Under the pieces are notes generated by a model that made no database searches, had not been told where the DNA came from, and saw only the letters and a program-made list of their open reading frames with translations. Positions 1-10,371 of a DNA stretch of 64,000 nucleotides are shown here, in pieces; the stretch's first letter is position 1, and each line of letters starts with the position of its first letter. Position numbers and translations under genes: made by a program. This stretch comes from Lactarius indigo (lineage: Eukaryota; Basidiomycota; Agaricomycetes; Russulales; Russulaceae), in assembly GCA_025766275.1 (NCBI GenBank), contig JAFKAC010000008.1:2232001-2296000 (forward strand), in the 5' to 3' direction.

Positions 1-486
1 ATTGCGCCTGAAGGGTTCAGGGCGAACCGACGACCCCATTACATTCGATACCCCATCACCGGGCCCGACGGAGTAGAGAGGGACGCGTCGCACGTCCAAA
101 TCATCGGAGGAGCGGACCCCATTATACTAGGGGTCATACCGGGCTCGCCTCACGTGTACAGTAAGCCCTTCTACGCCGAGCCGCACGTGTCGGCCGCTCT
201 CCACCCCCAGTACCCACACGAGGACCTCGTTATCTTCGCGGCCGACAAGATCACTGACTGCGCCCTCAATCGCATCAACGACAAGTCGCTCACTGCCGAA
301 GTCACGCACTACCACGCGGTGAGTTACGAACTCGACCGACTTCGCGCCCGAGTCAGCCAGCTCTGGGCGATGATCGAGTGCGCACAAGATGACAAGCGTG
401 ACTCCATCTACCGACTGGAACGCGCCACGGCGTTAGAGAGAATTGCCGACGAACAGCATGATTGGCCGCCAAGGGACTTCCGGTGA
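1..486 (+). CDS. Partial hypothetical protein, open from the left edge
   Basis: Frame 1 is open from the first base to a TGA just after a C-terminal PPRDFR, so the start lies outside the window. The readable part is about 160 residues. Its C-terminal half is rich in charged residues and has a helical, coiled-coil-like stretch around the segment with YELDRLRARVSQLW and RLERATALERI. No domain is recognised. The next kilobase is AT-rich with no linked exon. Such stand-alone basidiomycete ORFs often belong to transposon or gag-like families, but nothing here proves it. Function unknown. Confidence 0.4.
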   Translation: MAPEGFRANRRPHYIRYPITGPDGVERDASHVQIIGGADPIILGVIPGSPHVYSKPFYAEPHVSAALHPQYPHEDLVIFAADKITDCALNRINDKSLTAEVTHYHAVSYELDRLRARVSQLWAMIECAQDDKRDSIYRLERATALERIADEQHDWPPRDFR

Positions 487-1443
487 GCCTGGGGTCTCAC
501 GCTTAGAAGGGAGGTGATGTCACATTTCTGCTTGTACGGACTGCTTGACCTGGGACCCTTACTGTACCGGTTGCAACTACGGCGATAAGGTAGATTAGTT
601 GCAGACTTTACCACGGTGATACGGTAGTGCGATAGGAGATACGGATTGATTGCTGACTGATGACCGACACCACTAATACTGGTAGTAGTGGTACTAGGAT
701 CGAGTTACTTATGCGATACATTGGACGCTACCTTACTGTGACTCATAGCAGCGCTTCAAAGCCTGCTCAACTTGTATTTAAACTGTCTTGTGAAGACCAA
801 GATACACCATCTTGGTCTTCTTGAATCGTCACTTGTCTTCTTCTCTTTCTCTCTCTCTTCGCCTTAAGAATTGTTCGACTCCACTCAAAACTCAAGAACT
901 TCAACTTGCCAGTGTACCTTCGTGTATTCACTGAGGCAAGGACTTGGACCTCCGCGTCTTCAAGCCAAGTAGTAGACCTTTGCATTGCTAAGTTGTTACC
1001 GTCATCTGCGCTCAAGTTGAGCTAACGTCGTGGCGACGTTACACACAAGAGCCATCCAAAAATTGTATGTACTTACAACTCAGCCATGAGACTTTCACAG
1101 GAATTACAAGCGCTTACAGCTGGGCTGCATGTGACCATGAGAATCATAAGCACTTATATGCTGCATATAATAGTCCATTCGGAATCACGACCCAGCACAA
1201 GCAATTGTTATTTCAAGATAAGTCCGAATCCGATTATAATCTCCGTAAGCTCTTTCAATTTTGGTAAGCACATAAAATTTTTATTTTTATTTGCTGATGT
1301 CAGCAGCGTACATGTATGCCCCTCTGATTGTTGGACTATCCATTGCAGGCTGAATACCAACTCACTTGGAATTGGACAAAAATTGGAAGCACATTTTCAC
1401 CAGATTTTTTTTGAAAATTTCGCACACAATTGAGATGTGAAAA

Positions 1444-1475
<32 letters not shown>

Positions 1476-2621
1476 GATTCATAGGTATTTCGTGATAATC
1501 ATAACCTAACTTGTCGAGTATTATATATACATATATAGCTATTTTTTCCAAGTCATCAAAAATATCGACTAAGCTGGCAGCAACAGCACTGATGGATATG
1601 GTTATATGCCATAGAATGCTATGGTGGGTAACACTTGGCATTGCTTGGCTTGCATGCTAGATTCTATTGTCAGCATAGCTCAAGCTTTAGAAGGAAAATC
1701 AGCATTAACTTTAAATATTTTCTGTGGGAAAAAAAATCTTTAAAAGCGTCTATAGCACTGTAAAATTGAAGACAGGTTTGAAGACATGATCCGTGATTTG
1801 AATGGATACGCTGTTTTTTTTCCCACTGCAGTAACTTTTTATTTAAAAAGTAAAAGGGAAGGAGAACATACCGTACGAGATTGGAAGTGACGTCCGACAG
1901 AGAAGAACAAAAAATAATGGAATGAATTTAGACAATGTGGCACGACTAAGCGAGGGGAGGGGAACGAGAGTGAGACTGACTTCGAGCTGCCTACTACTAA
2001 TGCTAATATTAATACTGATACTGTAATATACCGCACGGATCGACACTGGTTTAACGAGAGATCGGGAAGTGAATGTCCAGAGAGTCCGATATACTGGAGT
2101 CCGGAGGGAGGGGGAGGGGGACGCAAACACACACTGGCAAATGTCTAGAGCTACGGCAGTTACGGAAAAAATAACACACACTGGCATACGAGAAGGAATG
2201 GAATGGGAGTGGGGGGGGGCAGGCAGGACGGAGCTGTTCGAAACGAGAAACGAGGCGAGACGAAGCGAGCGATAGCGAAAAGGCAGGGAGGGATCGTGGG
2301 GAGCAGCAGCCGTAAGTAGTAGAAGGTTTTAAAAGTAAAATGAATATGTAAGGAGTAATGTATATATTGGACATATATGTATAAATATATAAAAAAGCGA
2401 TCGCTGGTCCGTCGGTCGGTAGAGGTGAAAGACCAAAAAGGCCGACCGAAGAGCTGATAAAAAACAAATAAAAAAATATCTTGAAGGAGAGTTCGTGTTC
2501 AACGCGGAAACTGCAGGAGATGCAAGGACAGGCGGGGGCAACCTCTTCCGAAAGGTGGCGAGAGAGCGAGTCAAGAAACATATATGGGAGACGCAGACAA
2601 AGGGGAGTTGAGGTGAGGCAG
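487..2621. other. Intergenic stretch, 3' side of the zinc-finger gene
   Basis: AT-rich from about 1.0 to 1.9 kb with an (ATT)n microsatellite, then purine-rich on the plus strand. The longer minus-strand frames between 1.84 and 2.7 kb are low-complexity Ser/Pro/Leu readings of polypurine DNA and show no family motif. The part next to 2622 is the likely 3' UTR of the minus-strand gene. Confidence 0.5.
1446..1475. repeat. (ATT)n microsatellite
   Basis: About ten uninterrupted ATT units in AT-rich intergenic DNA. Confidence 0.9.
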
Positions 2622-4976
2622 CTAGTAATGCAAGAGCTTGAGTGTGTCGCCTTCAAACGCGACGCGTCCGCGATCATGCAAGGTCTTGGCGGCACGCGTG
2701 ACCTCGGCGGTGTCGAACTCCTCGTGCCTATCCGGTGGGAGCGCCGCGTTCATAAACGCTACGAGCGCCGCGATCGTCAACGCGTCCGCGGCCGTGTACG
2801 TCGTGCGGAAAAGGTAGACGATCGAGTGGCGTGTGAAAGTCAGCCTGACGAGGGAGCGCCGGGACCCGTGTCAACATATACGGGAACAACGGAGCGGCGA
2901 TGCCGATGAATGACGCGCGTGCGATGCGATGCGGGGGGGTCGTAATATAAAATAGGGGGAGGAGGAAATGATTGTGTAATGGCGATTTCAAGAATAAATT
3001 CGAGTCAATGCATCGAAGGTTGCGGAGCAGGTGCGGGGTTTAGGTCAACGTCAGAACGGGTGCGGGTAGAGTTGGGCAAGAAAAAAAAAAAGGAAGTTTC
3101 AGGGTTGTGTTGTGTAGATCATAAAACCGGCAAAAGATAAGACAGGGAAGAAAAAAAAAGTTAGCGAACAAAGCTCCGGTCATCGCGTGAAGGAGAGGTG
3201 AATGGCACGTACCTGTCCGCGGGGGAGTCCAAGTCGGCGAACCGTGGAGGAGCCTGGTTATCGGCAGAGTGGGCGGCATCCGGGCCCGCATCGGGATCCT
3301 CTGTCGTCGTCGCTGTCATCGCTGTTACTGTCAAGGTAGGTGCTTTGTCCAGTTCCCCACATTCGGTACCGAGCTCACCGTTATCGGTCGACTCTTCACC
3401 TGAATCGGGAGAGGCGGGACCGCTGTGTGTGGCACTATCCACAGCCGTGGTCTTCGTCTTCTTCGCGCTAATTAAAAAAAAAGAACGAATCCCGCTCAGT
3501 AACCCATAACAGAACCCAACATGCCAAAAAAGGCATCAGGGGATGTAAAGCGGAGAAGGTGAGAAGAAAGAGGGAATGATTATTGCGTACCAAAGTTCTG
3601 GCACGGTCGAAGGAAAGAAAAAAAAAAAAGATGTGAGAACGAAAAATGATGCAACTCACTGTCGAATGACACATTTACTGCGGTGTTGCTGCCATGGGTA
3701 CGCACAGAAGGTGCTATCCTGCCGAAGCTGCACCCACTTTCGGCACAGCGCACAGAACACACGGTGGGGCTCGACCTGTGCAAGCAGCGGGTCAGAGCGC
3801 AAGAGCGCCGCGCGTTGCTCGGCATTCCGCCGGCGTGACTCGCTGCCTGTGCCCGCGTTGGGACCAGTAGCAGACGACGGTGTATCGGACAGGTGTGGCG
3901 CTGAGGGTGGCGGAAGGGGAGAAGACGCGGACGGGCTATGAGGGCGGGGGCGGTCTTTGGCTATCTCTATCTCCATCTCATTTTCCTTGTCCTTGATGGC
4001 GCGTGCGGCAGGTGGCGAGAGCGCCGAAACGAGCGCCAGCTGGTGCTGTGACGGCGGGGGAACGCTGATAGAGGGCGGGAATGAATAATTTCGACGCGCT
4101 CAGTGAGGAGTTGCAGCGGGAAAAATGGGAGAAGCGTACCTGGGGACCCTGGGTGCTGTTGCTGCGGACGTGACGGAGGCGGGAGGGGGCGGTGCTGCTG
4201 GGGAGGCTAGGCGGCACTGCGCACGGTGCTGTGACCATGCTTGCGCAGCCTGACCCTCAGGCCCAACGGATATCCAGCTGTTGCAAGCCTTACAGAGGAC
4301 ACGTTCGCCGTCATACTTGCGTACGTCTGGGTCGGCAGCCACGAAACGAGGTGGCGGGTCTCTCGGGCTATTAGTCGGCAGCGAGGAGCCGCGGGGACAT
4401 TGGGTATGAGCGACGAACGGGTAAACACGACGAGTGACGTACCCTTTGCGCGCAAGGCAGCTCTTGCGGTGGGCGTCCCACGGGATAGAGCAGTATGTCG
4501 AGTTGGGGCGGAGGCGGATCCACTTGTCACAGGATGCACAGCGGACACGGTAGGGCTCGAACTGGGCAACATACGGGTCTGAACGGAGGTACTGGATGCG
4601 TTCCTCTTCGGAACGCTTAGCCCGCCTGCGTTTGGATGGAGGGCCACCAGCGGAAATGGGTTCCGCGGAAGGACCGGGCGGGTTGGGGCGTACTTGGGCG
4701 GGCTCGGGCGCTGGTGGGGCAGAGGACTGTGCTGGGCTGGGGGAACAAGAAGCTTGTCAATTGTGGAGCGGAAGGGGGGGAAGAGTGGGCGAACCATCCA
4801 AGTTTGTGGGTATCCCAGTGCTTGGTGGTGAAGGCTCCAGAGCGCTCATCCCGGTAGGAGACGGACTCTCCACAATCCTCGCAGGTGACACGACCAGACT
4901 CGAAATCTTTGGACGAGGACGGGACGCTGTCTAGGTCCTGCGAGGTATCGGGACTTTGAGACGCTTTGCGTTTCAT
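2622..4976 (-). CDS. Protein with four C-C-H-C zinc-finger-like modules
   Basis: Six exons join in frame: 4976-4795, 4736-4443, 4367-4140, 4064-3660, 3467-3213 and 2844-2622, giving 528 residues. Four copies of one module follow the pattern C-x2-C-x(18-21)-H-x3-C with Trp three residues before the His: C32/C35/H57/C61, C127/C130/H150/C154, C184/C187/H206/C210 and C339/C342/H362/C366. The modules are separated by Pro/Ser-rich linkers and a basic patch, KRRRAKR at 96-102, which may be a nuclear localisation signal. The C-terminus (from about residue 454) is a separate alpha-helical segment. The Cys of module 1 is split across intron 1, whose GTTCGC donor is weak; the last intron (368 bp) is long and could hide an extra exon. 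I recognise the module as a type common in agaricomycete hypothetical proteins, but know no function; nucleic-acid or protein binding by zinc is inference. Confidence 0.75.
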
Positions 4977-5449
4977 AGGCAACCTGTGTCCAGAGAGTCA
5001 CTCAACAAAACTTAGCTCTGCGGGAAACGAGAACGTACATTGGAGACGGGGAGGGAGGACGAGAAGAAGCTGACCGACTGGAGAGAAGGGTGAGCACACG
5101 AGCGAAACATAGGAGAAAGAGGTGGTTACTCGGATGTTGGCATGAGTTGGAAGATGAGACGAAGACGGTCGGATTGAAAGTGCGTTGAAATAAGAATAAA
5201 ACGAAAGGGAAGAAGAATAAAAAATATATAAAGAAAAGAAAAAAAAGAGAGTGGAGGGTGAAATAATGAAATGGCGAGTCGCGGTCGGATCAGCTTTCAG
5301 GTTACTCGCACCGCTTCCCTTGGGTGCGCTTCTTTTCTTCTTCTCCCCTTCACGCTAAAAATAAATTAAAATAAATTATTAAATTAATACAAATTCAACA
5401 GATTAGATATGAGAATAGCATAGGCACGTGGCTGCCGGCCGTCCTCCCT
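4977..5449. promoter_or_regulatory. Shared 5' region of a divergent gene pair
   Basis: 473 bp separate the start codons of the minus-strand zinc-finger gene and the plus-strand lipid-transfer gene. The DNA is AT-rich with oligo-A and oligo-T tracts, so it is a plausible bidirectional promoter. No specific factor site is claimed. Confidence 0.4.
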
Positions 5450-6362
5450 ATGGCACCTCAGTTCGAGACCGTCAAGGTTCGTGAATCATTCCGTTGTTCT
5501 CCTATTGTATCTATCAATCACAACCCCCCGGCAACAAACAGTCGTTCGTAGACGTTCCTATTACCGCTGATGGCGTTGAAACCGTCTCTTTCCTCGAGGC
5601 AGCGGATGGCCTAATGAACCTCTTTGGTAAGTAGATCGATCACCACCTTCTCCAGGTCAACCCAACGGCCAACAACAAAAAGATCTTCTGGGCGGTGCGG
5701 TCTTTGCGTTTGTCCAGACGGACCTTCGAAACAACATCGCAGTCAGTTCACCCTTTGCCGCTCAAACTCTATCCAAACACACAGCTAACCTTTCATCAGG
5801 GTGTGCGCGCCCGGTACAATGCACATGCATCTGTGTCCGAAACTCTCGAGAAACTCGTCCAGACAGAGGCGCTCGAAGGCGATGGGGTGAGACACGGCAC
5901 CGCATGTCTGGTCCGATTGACCCGGTGCGCCTGCACAGCCCCATCATATCCTCATGTTATCAACACAGCCACTGCCCAGCGGCCTCATGTTTACCTGTCG
6001 TGCACTACAGCACGCACAGGAGGATCGTAGCGCCGAACTCCATGTATGTTTCCGACGGGCCTACGACGTTGTCCTCCGACACCACCACTCATTTATCATT
6101 CGCTCCGTCGTTTCCGTAAGTTGTGGGAGTTTTTTTTTTTTTTGCCTCATTTTACACCGCCATCACGACTGATCCACATTCCGGGTGGGGTCAGGTTGCT
6201 ATCCATGCCGTACCCCGTCGCGACGACTTTTTCACGCGCATCGCCGAGGGCGGTTCTGTTGATAAGTTAGACTCGGAGATGGCCAACTGGCTTGTCGCAC
6301 TCGACGCGCTCGTCATCAGGCTTTCTGCTTTTTTGAAAGATGGAAACTATGGTCGTGTCTAG
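5450..6362 (+). CDS. Glycolipid transfer protein (GLTP fold)
   Basis: Six exons join in frame: 5450-5476, 5542-5626, 5683-5741, 5800-5924, 5980-6115 and 6195-6362, giving 199 residues, the usual length of a single-domain GLTP. The family moves glycosphingolipids or ceramide-1-phosphate between membranes in the cytosol. The protein starts MAPQFETVKSF and keeps the family layout: the TDLRNNI segment with D51 and N55 of the headgroup site, the R-G-L-x-F-T segment near 99-104, and the R-HHH-SFII segment with the conserved His near 135. Two headgroup-site positions differ from human GLTP: the Lys that follows the Asn is G58, and the stacking Trp is R96. Splicing around exon 4 was chosen so that the R-G-L motif is continuous; the alternative GTGAGA donor at 5887 would delete the segment before it. 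Confidence 0.85.
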
Positions 6363-6499
6363 TGGATCGCTTCTAGTGTAGAGAACACCGTATTTAGATC
6401 CCGCAGGGCTAGTGGTATGATAGAACACGATACGATCACGTGTAGCGCAGGCACTTCGCTTCACCGCGCCGTCGACGTCGACTCTTTCCGTTTCTCAAC

Positions 6500-7429
6500 A
6501 TGTCCACACAACCGACGCAAAAGAGCTCTTTCTTTGATTTCCTCAAGCCACGGTACCACGAAGCCGTTTTCCGTCTGAGGAACTCCGTAATTGCAGTCAT
6601 AGCACTTGCCACCCTCACGCACCTACTCCCAATCCCAACGCCCTACGCGTCTGCATGGAAGTTCTACCGCGACACCTTCCAGTCACCATGGGAGAAGGGC
6701 ATCGCAGTCGCCGGTACGATTCCCTCTCTCCCTCTCCGCCGACCCGTAACTCACCCGCCTTCACTCAGAATTAGCCATCTTCGGCATCCTCCTCGCCAAC
6801 ATCCTCCAAGCATCCATCGCGATCCGCTCTCCACCCGCACCACACCCGCCCATCCTCTCACCCTCAAAGGCCCTCTCGCCACCCCGCCAACCAACAACGA
6901 CGACGACTCCGAACTGGCGCGGCGGGCTCTCCCCTAACGTGCGTCTTTCCACCTTTCCCTCTCGGTTCATTGCAGCTCACGTCAAACAGACGACACCCCA
7001 GTGCCAGCTGCCTTTCTCCGCCTCGGTGGGCGGGTCAAGCACGGGCGCAGGAAGCGCGTCGGACCCGCGCGGCCTCGCGCGGTCCTACTCACTCGCGTTT
7101 AGCAACTTCCTCGCGTCCCCGTCGTCCCCATTGCCTTCGTCGTCTCCCGGCCCGCACGACCGATCGTTTGGCTCGCTCCCACCCTCTCCTTCGCCGTCGT
7201 CGCCACTTGCGGCGTACCGCGGGCGTCGGGCGCCTACTGGACGTGCGTTGTCAAATTTTTTTCTTCCTGCCTGTTCATTTTTTCGAACTCCGATGCTGAC
7301 GCATGGTCTTTTTTTTTTTTTTCTTGTCAATTTTTTTTTTCTTTCGGTATGACTATGATAGGTGGACTGGACGGGTCATTGTTGGCGCGACTAGCACAAG
7401 GGGATTCGGACTCGGACGCTGACGAATGA
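6500..7429 (+). CDS. Two-helix membrane protein, possibly nucleoporin POM34-like
   Basis: Four exons join in frame: 6500-6713, 6769-6938, 6990-7242 and 7362-7429, giving 234 residues. The N-terminal third has two hydrophobic helices, roughly residues 29-47 and 68-90, separated by a short loop. The rest is disordered, rich in Ser, Pro and Gly, with an ARSYSLAFSNFL block and an acidic tail ending SDSDADE. Two close membrane helices followed by a long soluble tail is the layout of the fungal pore-membrane nucleoporin POM34 (NPCC family). That assignment rests on architecture, not on a diagnostic motif. It starts 137 bp after the lipid-transfer gene on the same strand. Confidence 0.55.
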
Positions 7430-10371
7430 TCTATCTACCCTGTCTGTCTGTCCTGATACTGGTGGAGCCCAGACGGCATTTACTGTAAAAGACTACGGGA
7501 AATAAAACATATCGATTATGCACAGCTAGTGGAGCAAGCCATCGAAGTTTTGTTTTGAAAATCTGTGCCGTTGGTGCTCTCTGACTGCGCACCTAATGGT
7601 CTCTCTAAGTCGCCGAGCCCGAGCCCGAGCCCGAGATCGTTGCGCTCAGTCAGATACGTATCCGGATCGTCACATCACAACCCCAGAGAACATACCCAGG
7701 TTACTGGCGCTGACCTATCGCGTCGGCGGGGGGTGCAAATGCCACAGAACTGTAAACTCTATGTCTTATCAGAACCTCAATACCATGCGGTCTGCCAGAG
7801 CGAGTGAGACTCTGCGAAGGTTTACTAACTAAGTTCAAGTTAGAATTGAACGTGCTACCTTGGCCAGGGAAGGCTGCGGATACAAACCCTTGTATATCCT
7901 CGAAACCTTGTCAATTTGTTATGAAAACAATACTTGTCAAGTCCCATAGATCCGTGGCTACCTGTCAAGTTCACCGCGGCCCTACTGACTGATCAAGCTG
8001 AGACATGTTGCTTCTCTTCTCTTCTCTTCGTTCAACTAGGCTTCCTCGGACGACTCGAGAGAAGAAACGTGCTATCTGCAATTGAGAGACGCTCAAAAAC
8101 GGCGCCTGGCTACAAGCGATCAGCTCATCCCAGCACGGCCTTAGGACATTGGTCGTGTTGACACGGCAACCTTCGTCGCCACCGCCACCCACTGCTTTTC
8201 CACTTAACACTGTACCCTATCTGGTGGAAAAAACTGTGTAAGCCAACAGCGCACTCAGCCCGTAGATCCCGAGATTACATGCAAAAGGGGTTGGTAAGAG
8301 CAGGTGGGGCCATATTACTCCCGTCTCTGACGCAAGGCAGTTCTAGTTTCACCATCATAGAGACGTCTCCATGATGCCAATAGAGTTCCTCTTTGGAGTG
8401 TTATTTTGCACCTGACGAGATTGGGTGCGCTGATCCTAGGCGTGGCTGGGAACACCACTTTCTCTTGCAATTGCAATTTTGCGAAGACACGCCGTTTCGA
8501 TAGCGGTGCGTCAGTAGACGCTAGCGGAAAGGTAATTGAACACATGGGGAAGCTCCGCTCGTGAGAATCCACCACGGTGTACAGCTGACTTCAACCCAGC
8601 AAACGTACCTACAGTAACATAACACTCAGGGTCCTAACGTCCTTCACAATCTGCTTAAGCGCCTCATATGTTTTTCGCCCATCGGATGCACATTCCGACA
8701 AGGAGTCTCAAGACAGGGACAATGACTTTAGAAACAGTCAGCACGTCGATCACGACACCGGACACAGGTCACATACGTATTTTTTAACACACGGTAAGCC
8801 ATACGAATTAGCGCACAGGCCTACCTGCATAGCATGTGAATCCACAGCCGGTAAGTCTCAGTAGCATCATGATGGCAACTTGAGCATACAAGGCTCCACA
8901 AAAGGGGAATGACTACAGCTTCTTGCAGTGAAAATGGACAAGCAAGAATGGGGATGTCGATTTTCGTGATCGAGAGTCTCCATCTTACGTGCTCGAGGTG
9001 CTGGTGCCATCATAGCTTGCTTTTGAACACGCCAATTCAAGTCGCCTTGTATTCAAAAAAGAAGACAAGGAAGCCCATCACTTTGCGCGTCAAGCGAAAC
9101 TCACCAATTTTCTGATACGGAGACGAAGTGATTACTGACGCCAAGGTGCCAGTGAGCGCGAAACCAAGATAGCAGCCACACCAGCCTGAGACGAACGAGA
9201 TCACGGTTCCGTTCCCACAGCGCCAAAACGAGACGCGCTCGTTCCCCAAGACACGGCTCTCACAGTACAAAGAGTAGACAGTCAATTGTATCCGTGAGTG
9301 GCGGCGGCGAGCTTCAATTCTTCTGTCGCTCTCGGACTGGCTTTGTTTACTGAAGCTGATGGCATCGACTCCATCTCATCAAGGCCGATCGGTGAGGGAA
9401 GAGACGTCGCGATGGGGATCATAGACATCCCTCGCTTCTCTCTGAAAGAAGGGGGGGTGCTTAGACAACATTTCCTTTCACCGCCCCGGTAAATGCCATC
9501 ATCCTTCGGGATCTCGAGATATGAGGTGTACGTTTCTGACTCGTCTCTTGATACACCTTAGATGCTAACAGCCATATGTTAAAGTAAAGCAGTACGGGGA
9601 AGGAATGGATACAAAGACAGATAGGCTCACCAGAAGCGCGAATATTGTCATTCGATGGGAAGCTATGCTGGGCAAATGACCTTGTCGAAAGATCCACCCC
9701 AGACAACCTATGCGCAGTATTCAAAGTATCCAGCCTCGCGAGGCGGTATTACTATCGGTAAACCCTTGTTGCATAAAAGGATGCGTCGGAGATGAAACTG
9801 TGCGGCTGTTGAACGTATTGGGGACGTGGAATTGGTGAAGGGTACAACTTCCAAATTGTCCTGTTACTTGTAAACAGTATAGGGAAAGGGTCTGATCACA
9901 TCGACGAATACAACGGAGGACTGCCATGCGGCCATAGTTGGGGAGTGGAGATCCCCATCTTGATCTCCATCTCAAGAAGGTTGGGGTCGGGAGACTCGGA
10001 CTAGGAGGTTAAGATGGTGGATCGACCCCGAACCATTGTCCACGTGACCGTTTCTGTTCTGATATTCCATCTCCGAGTTTTCATCTCCGAGTCGCCATGA
10101 CCAGTACGGATTGTCATTGGTCTCTTATCCATCCATATCAGTCGAGAACCAAGGAGGCGATTCCATAGCCTGTCAATTTGAGTCACCTTCCAGTCCAATC
10201 CGCCGATTTTCCAGCTCGTGTGAAAAATGCTGTACTCACTGCACTCGGTAATTTTCCAGGAACAGCGGTGCAGCGATGCATCTCTTGTGCTATCCCCCCT
10301 TAACCCACTTGGATCTCTACTATCCGACAGCTTTTCTGGATTGTTTACAGATGGACAGCAGTGCAGAAAAA
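7430..10371. other. Gene-poor stretch with possible membrane-gene remnants
   Basis: No complete gene could be assembled. The minus strand at 9037-9285 has a Gly-rich hydrophobic reading with a helix around ALTGTLASVITSSPYQKIG directly before a GTGAGT donor, and further hydrophobic readings lie near 9.5-9.7 kb. These may be exons of one decayed or unrecognised minus-strand membrane protein. A short GAGCCC repeat lies at about 7614-7635. Confidence 0.35.

Noticed and set aside
2051..2695. 214-residue minus-strand frame
   Set aside because: Low-complexity Ser/Leu/Phe reading of polypurine DNA; it overlaps the last exon of the zinc-finger gene in another frame.
5887..5979. Using the GTGAGA at 5887 as the GLTP exon 4 donor
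   Set aside because: It would delete the segment leading into the R-G-L-x-F-T motif; the later donor at 5925 keeps the family length and phase.
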